A stretch of 64,000 bases of DNA from Phytohabitans aurantiacus (GTDB lineage: Bacteria; Actinomycetota; Actinomycetes; Mycobacteriales; Micromonosporaceae): assembly GCF_027923225.1 (NCBI RefSeq), contig NZ_BSDI01000041.1, forward strand, positions 28,343-92,342. The letters are read 5' to 3'. Under the pieces are notes generated by a model. The model was not told the DNA's origin, made no database searches, and worked only from the letters and a program-made list of their open reading frames with translations. Below are positions 16,877 to 24,839 of the stretch, one piece after another. A program made the translations under genes and the position numbers. Each line of letters opens with the position of its first letter. Positions within the stretch are counted from its first letter, which is position 1.

Positions 16877-17749
16877 TCATGCGCCTGCCGGCAAAACCCC
16901 AATCTTGCACGTCAGGGGCGAATCGCCGGCCAGGTAATTTAGCGAGATTTCGTATTCCTGGCCGGCGTGAATCTGCACCGGACCCGTCGTCAGGAAAATG
17001 ATCTGCGGGTTGAGCAGGAACTCTGTCGGCTTGTCGGCCCAGATACCCGCCGCGAATTCGATGTCGTAGGTGATCTTTACGGCGTTGGCCATGCCTTCGC
17101 CGGTGCCCATCACCCGTATCCGGGCATCGACCATGGGGTCGGAGGGGTCGAGGAAGTCGGTGTCCAGGTACGGCGCGGCGCGGCTCAGTGAGTGGTCGCC
17201 CGCCAACTCGGTGAAGCGCGAGTCGAAGTTGAGGCGCAGCCCGTACAGCTCCTCCTGGGCGTCGATCAGCTCGACGTAATTCTTCATGAGGCTCGGCACG
17301 ACGGCGCCGCCGGGCTTCAGGAACTTGCGCAGGTGCCCGACGATCTGCAGCTGCGGCTCAAAGAAGAAGCCGGCGCTGATCACCTCGCTGATGAGAACGT
17401 CGACCTTCTCCGGCAGCTCGTACGTGGCCGCGTTGCCGCAGCGCGCGATGATCTTGTGTTCGAGGCCGTTGCGTCGCGCGTTTTCCTCGATGACCCGGAT
17501 GAACTCGGGGTTCAGCTCAAGGCAGTAGACCCGAGCCGCGCCGGCCTGAGCCGCGAACATCCCAAGCAGCCCAGAACCGCTTCCGGCGTCGACGACGACA
17601 TCACCAGGCTTGACGGTCTGGAAGATGGCGTTCCGCAGGTACTCGACCCGCTGCGGGTCGAAAAGGCACGCCTGGATGTCGTATGTCGTGAACGCCTTGT
17701 CAGTGACGTCGTTGCTGGCTGCCGCGCCAGAATCGCTGGAGGAAACCAC
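16877..17749 (-). CDS. class I SAM methyltransferase, PRMT-like with double-E loop
   Basis: A 290-residue AdoMet-dependent methyltransferase. Motif I is VVDAGSGSGLLGMFAAQAGA, and the acidic end of beta-2 is VYCLELNPEF. The following motif SEVISAGFFFE has two Glu nine residues apart, the same spacing as the double-E loop SExMGxxLxxE of protein arginine methyltransferases. The C-terminal ~120 residues form a beta-barrel-like region as in PRMTs, but no THW motif is seen. It follows the second methyltransferase after 2 bp (GTG start at 17749), so they are co-transcribed and end at the terminator at 16811-16849. The substrate may be a protein, perhaps its neighbours; this is inference. Confidence 0.85.
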   Translation of the reverse strand: MVSSSDSGAAASNDVTDKAFTTYDIQACLFDPQRVEYLRNAIFQTVKPGDVVVDAGSGSGLLGMFAAQAGAARVYCLELNPEFIRVIEENARRNGLEHKIIARCGNAATYELPEKVDVLISEVISAGFFFEPQLQIVGHLRKFLKPGGAVVPSLMKNYVELIDAQEELYGLRLNFDSRFTELAGDHSLSRAAPYLDTDFLDPSDPMVDARIRVMGTGEGMANAVKITYDIEFAAGIWADKPTEFLLNPQIIFLTTGPVQIHAGQEYEISLNYLAGDSPLTCKIGVLPAGA

Positions 17750-17751
17750 CG

Positions 17752-18615
17752 CTACCTGCTTCTGTGTCGAAGGGCGCGCACCAGCCGGGTGCCAACCCCT
17801 GATAATACCAGGAATCGTCTAGACGGATGCGCTCGTGTAATGCCGGTAACCAAGATCATGCCGTCGTATCCGTCGCGTAATTGCTGCTGAGGGGCGATGT
17901 GATGGATCTTGGACGCACTCGTGAGCTCGCGCAGGACCGGCCGTAGATCACGCTCGGTGATGGCAACTGCTGGAAACTGTTGATCGCCCACGGAGTAACC
18001 CCGAGAATTCTCCATGAACGCCGCGACGAACGGTGCACCGGGTTTCAACGAACGGAGGAACCGCCTGGTCGCGGACTCGAACTCAGCGCGACGACCGGTG
18101 ATCGACTCGGCCACGAAGAACATCGTTCCCATGTCCCACTGGGCCTCGGGCAGGTGGAAGACGCTCGCCTTCTCTACCTTGACCGCGGCCGAGAGCGCCT
18201 CATCGGGGCGAGCCAACCGGCGATACATGTCAGCGGCGGCGACCAGTACGCCCCAGAATGGTTCCCACGATCGCCGGTAAGGCCTGGTCTCCCGTTCCAG
18301 CCAGGCGACATTGGTCGCCGAATGCTCCCAAAGGGTGATCGTGCTGGCCAGGGGAAGCATCGCCAGCGCCGGATACAGGTTGGTGCCGGAGCCGACATCG
18401 ATGCCGTGCCACTGCCTCCCAGATCTCTCCCGAAGCGCCCGCTGGGCGGCGAAGAACCGGCCGACGTGCTTGATGATCGTCTGATCGGGGGGACGCAACT
18501 CACCGTAGTTGTGTTGCAGGTAGCGGTCGGGATCGAACAGCTCCCAGGGGCAGTCGGCATTGGCCGGAGGCGCCGCAAGACGCACGGGCCGTGCTTGTGA
18601 ATCCGTGAGCGACAT
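17752..18615 (-). CDS. SCO2525-like SAM-dependent methyltransferase (NNMT/PNMT/TEMT type)
   Basis: A 287-residue methyltransferase resembling streptomycete SCO2525-family proteins and the NNMT/PNMT small-molecule N-methyltransferases. Conserved pieces are FDPDRYLQHNYGELRPPDQ (substrate-binding N-terminus), the SAM motif GIDVGSGTNLYPALAML, and FVAESITGRRAEFESATRRF in the core. The ATG at 18615 matches the family start; the longer open frame to 18846 is not conserved in character. It is first of a two-gene operon with the PRMT-like gene. The 272-bp gap upstream contains only the terminator of the acidic-protein gene and, presumably, this operon's promoter. Confidence 0.82.
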   Translation of the reverse strand: MSLTDSQARPVRLAAPPANADCPWELFDPDRYLQHNYGELRPPDQTIIKHVGRFFAAQRALRERSGRQWHGIDVGSGTNLYPALAMLPLASTITLWEHSATNVAWLERETRPYRRSWEPFWGVLVAAADMYRRLARPDEALSAAVKVEKASVFHLPEAQWDMGTMFFVAESITGRRAEFESATRRFLRSLKPGAPFVAAFMENSRGYSVGDQQFPAVAITERDLRPVLRELTSASKIHHIAPQQQLRDGYDGMILVTGITRAHPSRRFLVLSGVGTRLVRALRHRSR

Positions 18616-18829
18616 CCACGTACCCCTCAGCGCTGCGACCAAGTGAACCAAGGCGGCCGGCAGAACACTCCGCCGGCCGCGACCCGGCGCGGCACGTAGG
18701 GGCCGCCCAAGGTCGGGCACGGCAACGCTGTGTCGGATTCGCACGATAGCACTCCTCGGCATTACCGACTGTTTCGTATCCGACCTTGATACCCAAAAGG
18801 CGCCCGGCTCAACCTCCATCAATGGCAAT

Positions 18830-18859
18830 GGCGCCCGGATGGCCAACCATCCGGGCGCC
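18830..18859 (-). terminator. hairpin terminator after the acidic-protein gene
   Basis: A perfect 13-bp stem GGCGCCCGGATGG/CCATCCGGGCGCC with loop CCAA, 28 bp downstream of the stop at 18888. No strong T-tract follows, as is common in actinobacteria. Confidence 0.75.
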
Positions 18860-18887
18860 GTTCGGCCTATGTGAAGGGTTCAATCTT

Positions 18888-20630
18888 CTAAAGAGCGAGC
18901 ACGCGGTCCAGGAAGTCCCGGTACCGCCGCATCGCCACCCGCATCGCCTCCGTGTCGGGGGCGTCCGATTGCCGTCGCGGGTCGAGGTCGACCTGCTCGG
19001 CCAGGAGGCGCTCGGCGAGCGTGTGCACCGCGCTGGATACGAGCGCCTGTGCCTGCGCCACAGCCGCCTCGGGATCGTCGACGAAGAGCGACTTCACCTG
19101 GTGCCAGTCGTCCCGATACCGCTCCGCGTCGTCCTCGCCCCACACCGCGATCGGCGTCTCCGCCACGTCGCCCGGCCGCATCGGGCTGGCGGCCGCGACC
19201 AGCGCCGGTTCCTTAGCCGCCTCGCCGTCCGTCGGGGGAGTGGGGGGTGGCGTGCCCCAGTCGTGCTCGTCCTCGTCGTTGGGCCCGTCACCCTCTTCTT
19301 CATCGGGGCCGTGCCGTTCACCCTCGCCGTCCGTCGCCGGCTCGCCGTCCGCGGTCGTCTCATCGAGTACTGGCGGAGCGGTCAACAATTCACTGAGGTC
19401 GGCGGTATCGTCGGCGGCTTCCACGCCCTCGTCCCCAGCGTCACCCTCGGCCACCGGCTCGTCGACGCTGTCTTCCTCGTCCGCGCCTTCGTCTTCGTCG
19501 TCCGCTTCCGCGAGCGCTTCGGCGTCTTCGGCCTCGTCGCCGTCCTCAGTGTCTTCGTCGTCTTCGCCGTCGTCCGCGAGCGCTTCCGCCTCGTCCGTGT
19601 CCTCGTCTTCGCCTGTCTCCGCAAGCGCTTCGGCGTCGTCCGTGCCCTCGCCCGCTTCGTCGGCGTCGGGCGTTGCGAGCGCCTCAGCCTCGTCCGGTTC
19701 GTCGTCCTCGTCCTCGTCGTCGTCTTCTGACTCGGCGAGCGCGTCGGTGTCGGCCGTGGCCTCGTCTACATCAGCCTCCGCGAGAGCGTCCGCCTCCTCA
19801 GCGCTGTCGGACTCGTCGTCTTCCGTCTCGGCGAGCGCGTCGGCGGTGTCGGTCTCGTCCGCGTCGTCTTCGGTCTCGGCGAGCGCGTCGGCGGCGTTGG
19901 CTTCTTCGTCTTCCGTCTCCGCGAGCGCGTCTGCGGCGTCGGACTCGTCGGCGTCGGACTCGGCGGTGTCCGTGCCGGCGAGCGCTTCGGCGGTGTCGGT
20001 TTCGTCGTCCGTGTCGGTGAGTGCGTCTGTGTCGGCGAGTGCGTCCGCGTCGCCGTCGAGGTCGTCCGCGTCGGTGGTGTCCGCGACCGCCGCGAGCGTG
20101 TCGTCGATCTCCGCGAGAGTCTCGTCGGCCTCGTCCGTGGTCGCTGGCTCCGCGAGGGCGTCCGTCTCGTCGAGGCCCGCGTCGTCGGAGGGGGCAAGGG
20201 CGTCCGCCTCGTCGAGGTCCGTCTCGGCAGCGGTGGTCGCGGCGGCCTCGAAGTCAGCGGAGGCCGGGGACGCTTCGTCGACGTCATCAAGGGCCGGGGA
20301 CGCCAGGTCTGCGGGGGCGGTAGATGGGGCGAGTGTGTCGGTGGGGTCCGGGGCGCCGGCCGGGGCGTATGGGGTGGCGAGCGCGGCCGTTGGCGGCTCG
20401 GTGGGCGTGGCGGATTCGATCAGTTGGGTGGCGATGGGCGGCAATGGGCTCGGCGGCTCGTCTTCGAGGCGGGGACGGATGACCGGCATCTCGGTCGTCG
20501 GCTCGTTGAGCACGGGTGCGTCCGTGGGTGGGCGCGGGCCGGGAAGTGGGATGGCGCCTGGCGCGGGGATGGCGATGGTGGGTTCTGCCTGGCCATTCTG
20601 GTCAGGTGTCGAGGTCGGGCTGGGCTGCAT
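18888..20630 (-). CDS. hyperacidic Asp/Glu/Ala-repeat protein with folded C-terminal domain
   Basis: A 580-residue protein. Residues about 1-110 are Pro/Thr/Ala-rich. About 110-430 is a low-complexity acidic tract built of imperfect repeats around DALAETEDD, dominated by Asp, Glu and Ala. The last ~85 residues form a normal-composition helical domain (YRDDWHQVKSLFVDDPEAAV to YRDFLDRVLAL) of a type I recognise from other actinobacterial hypothetical proteins, but without assigned function. There is no signal peptide or membrane segment. The acidic tract may act as a flexible linker, cation sponge or DNA mimic. It precedes the methyltransferase pair on the same strand but is separated by a terminator. 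The long frames antisense to it are composition artefacts. Confidence 0.82.
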   Translation of the reverse strand: MQPSPTSTPDQNGQAEPTIAIPAPGAIPLPGPRPPTDAPVLNEPTTEMPVIRPRLEDEPPSPLPPIATQLIESATPTEPPTAALATPYAPAGAPDPTDTLAPSTAPADLASPALDDVDEASPASADFEAAATTAAETDLDEADALAPSDDAGLDETDALAEPATTDEADETLAEIDDTLAAVADTTDADDLDGDADALADTDALTDTDDETDTAEALAGTDTAESDADESDAADALAETEDEEANAADALAETEDDADETDTADALAETEDDESDSAEEADALAEADVDEATADTDALAESEDDDEDEDDEPDEAEALATPDADEAGEGTDDAEALAETGEDEDTDEAEALADDGEDDEDTEDGDEAEDAEALAEADDEDEGADEEDSVDEPVAEGDAGDEGVEAADDTADLSELLTAPPVLDETTADGEPATDGEGERHGPDEEEGDGPNDEDEHDWGTPPPTPPTDGEAAKEPALVAAASPMRPGDVAETPIAVWGEDDAERYRDDWHQVKSLFVDDPEAAVAQAQALVSSAVHTLAERLLAEQVDLDPRRQSDAPDTEAMRVAMRRYRDFLDRVLAL

Positions 20631-20978
20631 GCTGTGTGTCCTCCGTCCGCTCGGCTGAGCGCGACCGGCGGGCGGGTGCCGGTGCGCCCCGGTGCGCCCG
20701 TACAGGGTTCTTCGGCGTCGCTGACCCGACGAAGGCTGGATCGGTGACCCCGGGCCTGTGTCGAAGTGGATGACCGGAATGCGGCGGACTCAGACGACGA
20801 CCGGCAGCGCCGGATCGCCGCCTGGGCCTCGCCTCGCTCCGGCCCCCACTTGGACACAGGCCCGTGGGCCCGATGACCAGAGAAGGGGGAGCGCGCCCCG
20901 CCGGAGACGACCCGTGGCGGCGCACCAGTCAACCTACCGCCGGAACACAAATCGCACAGCCCCTGAAACCGCGGTCGG
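20631..20978. other. intergenic region between acidic-protein gene and hisI
   Basis: A 348-bp divergent gap. It must hold the promoters of both genes. The only clear structure is the 114-bp inverted-repeat element at 20751-20864; no ORF with convincing coding character was seen. Confidence 0.6.
20751..20864. repeat. 114-bp element with 19-bp terminal inverted repeats
   Basis: The arms CGGGCCTGTGTCGAAGTGG (20751-20769) and the reverse complement of 20846-20864 match at 18 of 19 positions, flanking 76 bp of non-coding sequence. The layout resembles a MITE or IS remnant. No flanking target duplication was identified by eye. Confidence 0.6.
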
Positions 20979-21395
20979 ATGCGTACGGAACAATCGGGCA
21001 CTGTGCCAGTACCTGATCCGCCGACCGGCCGCGTACGGTCGTCCGCCCTGGACCCGGAGATCGCCAGCCGGCTCTGCCGCAACGACGACGGTCTCGTCGC
21101 CGCGATCGTGCGCGAGCACACCACCGGCGAGGTGTTGATGATGGCGTGGATGGACGACGAAGCGCTGCACCGCACGCTCACGACCGGCCGTGCGACGTAC
21201 TGGTCGCGCAGCCGCCAGGAGTACTGGGTGAAGGGCGCGACGTCGGGGCACCACCAGTACGTCAGGTCGGTGGCGATCGACTGTGACGGCGACACCGTCC
21301 TGGTGAGCGTCGAGCAGGTGGGCGCGGCGTGCCACACGGGCGCGCGCACGTGCTTCTTCACCGAGTTGCCCGCGAAGCAGGGGAGTCCCGCATGA
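20979..21395 (+). CDS. hisI: phosphoribosyl-AMP cyclohydrolase
   Basis: Third step of histidine biosynthesis: opens the purine ring of phosphoribosyl-AMP. The 138-residue protein has the family core EVLMMAWMDDEALHRTL, TGRATYWSRSRQEYWVKG, and the metal-binding Cys in the motifs AIDCDGD and ACHTGARTCFF. It is the cyclohydrolase alone; no HisE pyrophosphohydrolase domain is fused. Its stop overlaps the trpE start (ATGA), coupling His and Trp genes as in many actinobacteria. Confidence 0.96.
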   Translation: MRTEQSGTVPVPDPPTGRVRSSALDPEIASRLCRNDDGLVAAIVREHTTGEVLMMAWMDDEALHRTLTTGRATYWSRSRQEYWVKGATSGHHQYVRSVAIDCDGDTVLVSVEQVGAACHTGARTCFFTELPAKQGSPA

Positions 21396-22924
21396 CGTCC
21401 GGTGCCGTGAGCCCCGACGAGCGCACCTTCGCCGAGCTGGCGGCCACCCGCCGGGTGGTACCGGTGACGCGGCGGCTGCTGGCCGACGGCGAGACCCCGG
21501 TGGGTGTGTACCGGAAGCTGGCCGGCGGCCCGGGCACGTTCCTGCTGGAGTCGGCCGAGCAGGGCGCCGGCTCGGCCGGTACGGCGTGGTCGCGGTACTC
21601 GTTCGTCGGGGTGCGCAGCGCCGCCACGCTGGTCGAGCGCGACGGGCAGGCGGAGTGGCTGGGCACGCCACCGGCCGGGTTGCCCACCGAAGGCGATCCC
21701 GTGGCGGTGCTGCGCCAGACGGTCGCGGCGCTGACGGGTGACATAGCTGTAGACGGCCTGCCCCCGCTGACCGGTGGCATGGTCGGATACCTGAGCTACG
21801 ACCTGGTGCGCCGGTTCGAGCGGCTGCCGAGCCTCGCCACCGACGACATCGGGCTGCCCGAGCTGGGCATGATGCTGGCGACCGACCTGGTGGTACTCGA
21901 CCACTACGACGGCTCGGCGATCCTGGTGGCGAACGCGATCCTTCCCGAGCATGCCACCGACGCCGCCCGCGCGGCCGCGTATCACCACGCGGTGGGCCGG
22001 CTCGACGCGATGACGACGGCGCTGTCCCGCCCGATCCCGCCGATGATCTCCACTGTAGACAGTGCGGCGCTGGGTGATGTGGTGAGCCGCACCGAGCCGG
22101 GCGCGTACCCGAAGGCGGTCGAGACGGCCAAGGAGGCCATCCGGGCCGGCGAGTGCTTCCAGATCGTGGTGGCGCAGCGGTTCGAGCGGGAGACCGCTGC
22201 GGACCCGCTCGACGTGTACCGGGTGCTGCGCGCCACCAACCCGAGCCCGTACATGTACCTGCTGCGGTTCGACGGGTTCGACATCGTTGGCTCGTCGCCG
22301 GAGGCACACCTCAAGGTGACCGGTGCGCCGACCCGGCGGGCGTTGCTGCACCCGATCGCCGGGACCCGGCCACGCGGGGTCACCCCCGAGCAGGACGGCG
22401 CGCTGGCCGCCGAGCTGATCGGCGACCCGAAGGAGCGCTCGGAGCACGTCATGCTGGTCGACCTGGGCCGCAACGACCTGGGCCGGGTGTGCCGGCCGGG
22501 CACGGTGGAGGTGCCCGAGTTCGCGATGGTCGAGCGGTACAGCCACGTCATGCACATCGTCTCGACCGTCGTGGGCGAGCTTCGCGAGGACCAGACGGCG
22601 TTCGACGCGCTCGCCGCCACGTTTCCGGCGGGCACGCTCTCCGGCGCGCCAAAGGTGCGCGCGATGGAGATCATCGAGGAACTGGAGCCGACCCGCCGGG
22701 GACTCTACGGCGGCACGGTCGGGTACTTCGGGTTCGGCGGCGACATGGACATGGCGATCGCGATCCGCACGGCACTGTTCCGGGGCGGCCGGGCGTACGT
22801 GCAGGCGGGCGCGGGGATCGTGGCCGACTCGGACCCGCTCGCCGAGGAGCGCGAGACGCAGAGCAAGGCAGCGGCGGTACTGGCCGCCATCGCTGCCGCG
22901 GAGACGCTGAAACCAGCACGGTGA
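21392..22924 (+). CDS. trpE: anthranilate synthase component I
   Basis: Converts chorismate to anthranilate with the glutaminase subunit, first step of tryptophan synthesis. The 510 residues include the N-terminal Trp-binding region (LLESAEQG) and the chorismate-binding domain with IVVAQRF, PSPYMYLLRFDGFDIVGSSPE, HPIAGTRPRG and FPAGTLSGAPKVRAME. The start at 21392 overlaps the hisI stop; the frame upstream of it is antisense to hisI function. The TGA stop lies at bases 2-4 of the 54-bp palindrome at 22921, so the element defines the C-terminus. The glutaminase and trpD are not in this window. Confidence 0.97.
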   Translation: MTSGAVSPDERTFAELAATRRVVPVTRRLLADGETPVGVYRKLAGGPGTFLLESAEQGAGSAGTAWSRYSFVGVRSAATLVERDGQAEWLGTPPAGLPTEGDPVAVLRQTVAALTGDIAVDGLPPLTGGMVGYLSYDLVRRFERLPSLATDDIGLPELGMMLATDLVVLDHYDGSAILVANAILPEHATDAARAAAYHHAVGRLDAMTTALSRPIPPMISTVDSAALGDVVSRTEPGAYPKAVETAKEAIRAGECFQIVVAQRFERETAADPLDVYRVLRATNPSPYMYLLRFDGFDIVGSSPEAHLKVTGAPTRRALLHPIAGTRPRGVTPEQDGALAAELIGDPKERSEHVMLVDLGRNDLGRVCRPGTVEVPEFAMVERYSHVMHIVSTVVGELREDQTAFDALAATFPAGTLSGAPKVRAMEIIEELEPTRRGLYGGTVGYFGFGGDMDMAIAIRTALFRGGRAYVQAGAGIVADSDPLAEERETQSKAAAVLAAIAAAETLKPAR

Positions 22925-22974
22925 TCAGGGCGTCCCTCAAGTCGTTAGGGCAACTTGAGGGACGCCCTGATCAC
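22921..22974. repeat. 54-bp palindromic element, copy 3
   Basis: Same family; it lies between trpE and the tandem Trp membrane-protein gene. It provides the trpE stop codon (22922-22924). The centre reads GTTAGGGCAAC. Confidence 0.95.
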
Positions 22975-22989
22975 GAAGAAGGGGGCGAG

Positions 22990-23463
22990 ATGAACGCTCG
23001 GCGGGAGATCAGCATCGCGGTGGTGCTCAGTGCCGCCGGGGCTGGGCTTGCCCTCTTCGCGGCCACTCGCACGTGGTGGGTCGAGGTGGTGCCGCGGCCG
23101 GCGCCGTTGCCGGCGACCCGCACGCCTCACGACGGTGGCGGTCTACTGCCGGCGCTCGCACTCGTCGGACTGGCCGGGGCCGGCGCCCTGGTGGCCACCA
23201 AAGGGCGGGCGCGCAGGTGGCTGGGCGTACTGCTGCTTCTGAACGGTGCTGGAGTGGCGACCAGCGGGGCTCTCGGTCTGGCCGATGCCACCGGTTGGCC
23301 TCTGGCCTGCGTAGCAGGTGGGGTGTTGCTCGCCGCCGGGGGCGCGCTTGCCGTCGTGCGCGGCGGCGGATGGCCGAGCCTTGGTACGCGCTACGAGCGC
23401 GCGCCGGTCGTGACCTCGGACTGGGACGCGCTCGACCGGGGCGAAGACCCGACGCTGCGCTGA
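22990..23463 (+). CDS. Trp-operon-associated membrane protein (TIGR02234-like)
   Basis: A 157-residue integral membrane protein with four hydrophobic helices, at the place in the actinobacterial trp locus where the TIGR02234 protein normally sits. The N-terminal region has the family feature LFAATRTWWVEV in the first external loop. The ATG at 22990 has a purine-rich GGGGGCGAG upstream; the much longer open frame before it runs antisense through trpE. Transport or sensing of tryptophan is proposed for the family but not established. It is separated from trpE by a 54-bp palindrome. Confidence 0.88.
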   Translation: MNARREISIAVVLSAAGAGLALFAATRTWWVEVVPRPAPLPATRTPHDGGGLLPALALVGLAGAGALVATKGRARRWLGVLLLLNGAGVATSGALGLADATGWPLACVAGGVLLAAGGALAVVRGGGWPSLGTRYERAPVVTSDWDALDRGEDPTLR

Positions 23464-23657
23464 CTGAGCTGCCGGCGGACCTCGGCGATGCGGTCGGCCC
23501 GGGCCCGGTCGGCGCAGACGGCCTCCCAGGCGTTGCCGCGGGCGGTGCGTATGCGGCCCTCGCCGACGACGGCCCGCTCGACGGTGTCGATGACGCCGAC
23601 CGCCATGGAGAGAACCGTGCGAGGGATGGCGACGAAACCGCTCTCGGGTGTGTTCAT
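23391..23657 (-). CDS. small conserved hypothetical protein of the trp locus
   Basis: An 88-residue soluble protein not assigned to a function. The core GEGRIRTARGNAWEAVCADR is strikingly patterned (basic/Ala helix) and reads like small proteins at this place in related actinobacteria. Its last ~24 codons overlap the 3' end of the convergent Trp membrane-protein gene by 73 bp, and that Ser-rich tail may be non-functional. An upstream ATG at 23672 would add five residues; MNTPESG at 23657 is preferred. Confidence 0.6.
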   Translation of the reverse strand: MNTPESGFVAIPRTVLSMAVGVIDTVERAVVGEGRIRTARGNAWEAVCADRARADRIAEVRRQLSQRSVGSSPRSSASQSEVTTGARS

Positions 23658-23981
23658 GGCTTCGCTCCGCATGTGATCAGCCGGGTGGGACGCCGTCGAA
23701 TAGTCTGCCCGATAGCCACCCTGCCGGGGGCGTGTTTCGGGGTGGTGACCGCGTCATCAACTCTCCGGTCTCCGAGCCGTATCGGCAACGCCATGCTCGT
23801 CACACCGGAATGCCGGGCTTGTCCGAAACGCCTTCATGATCGCGCACCGTGACGTTCTCGTAGCGGGCGGCCGGCATTATGCCGCATTCCAACGAGTGAG
23901 GGTTGCCATACCCCGGACTCCAACTATTCCGTGGCGGCGCCTAGCATCGGGCGAATGACACCCGGAAAGGGGAGTCCGTTG
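23658..23981. other. intergenic region before trpC
   Basis: A 324-bp gap with divergent transcription on either side. Frames within it lack coding character. No convincing attenuator, T-box or palindrome was seen. An AAAGGGGAG ribosome-binding site lies at its end, serving trpC. Confidence 0.5.
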
Positions 23982-24839
23982 GTGACTGCTGAGCATGCAA
24001 GCGCGGATGACGATGGCAACCGGCCATCCGTGAGTGTGCTCGACGAGATTCTCGCTGGAGTGCGCGAAGACGTCGAGCAGCGACAACGACAGGTCTCGCT
24101 GGAGCGGGTTAAGGAGCTGGCCGCCGCGGCGAAGCCGGCGCGCGACGCGTACGCCGCGCTGCGCAAGCCGGGCGTCGCGGTGATCGCCGAGGTGAAGCGG
24201 TCGTCCCCTTCGAAGGGACAGCTCGCCGAGATCCCGGACCCAGCAGACCTGGCAACCGAGTACGCGGCCGGCGGCGCCCGGTGCATCAGCGTGCTCACCG
24301 AGGGGCGGTGGTTCGGCGGGTCTCTCGAAGACCTCGTGTCGGTACGCGCCGCCGTCGATGTGCCGGTCCTGCGCAAGGACTTCATCGTCTCCAGCTACCA
24401 GGTGCACGAGGCGCGGGCGCACGGCGCCGACCTCGTGCTGTTGATCGTGGCCGCCCTGGAGCAGAACGTGCTCACCGGCCTGCTGGAGCGCATCGAGTCG
24501 CTGGGCATGACCGCCCTGGTCGAGGTGCACACCGAAGAAGAGGCCGACCGCGCGCTGGAGGCCGGCGCACAGGTGATCGGCGTCAACGCCCGTGACCTGC
24601 GCACGCTGGAGGTCGACCGGTCGGTGTTCGAGCGGATCGCCCCGGGGCTGCCCGGCAACGTCGTCAAGATCGCCGAGTCGGGCGTGCGGGGTCCGCACGA
24701 CCTCATCCGGTACGCCTCGGCGGGCGCCGACGCGGTCCTGGTGGGCGAGGGCCTGGTGACCCAGAAGAGCCCCCGCGACGCCGTGGCCGAGCTGGTCAAC
24801 GCCGGCAACCACCCCGCCACCCCGCGGCCCGTCCGGTGA
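23982..24839 (+). CDS. trpC: indole-3-glycerol phosphate synthase
   Basis: Closes the indole ring in tryptophan synthesis. The 285-residue TIM barrel has VLDEILAGVREDVEQRQ at the start of the fold, catalytic Lys in VIAEVKRSSPSKG, LRKDFIVSSYQVHEAR with a further catalytic Lys, and the phosphate-binding IAESGVRG and DAVLVGEGLV. GTG 23982 is chosen because AAAGGGGAG lies about 7 bp upstream. GTG 24030, just before SVLDEIL, gives the more usual family length and is an alternative. The stop overlaps the trpB start (GTGA). Confidence 0.95.
   Translation: MTAEHASADDDGNRPSVSVLDEILAGVREDVEQRQRQVSLERVKELAAAAKPARDAYAALRKPGVAVIAEVKRSSPSKGQLAEIPDPADLATEYAAGGARCISVLTEGRWFGGSLEDLVSVRAAVDVPVLRKDFIVSSYQVHEARAHGADLVLLIVAALEQNVLTGLLERIESLGMTALVEVHTEEEADRALEAGAQVIGVNARDLRTLEVDRSVFERIAPGLPGNVVKIAESGVRGPHDLIRYASAGADAVLVGEGLVTQKSPRDAVAELVNAGNHPATPRPVR

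Noticed and set aside
18952..20658. 568-residue Ser/Ala-rich plus-strand frame
   Set aside because: Mirror of the acidic repeat gene; the repeats explain its open frame.
23658..23981. Tryptophan attenuator or T-box before trpC
   Set aside because: No Trp-codon leader peptide, T-box core or terminator pair could be read.
20979..24839. Missing trpD/trpG as a deletion
   Set aside because: Actinobacterial trp genes are often split, so absence here is normal.
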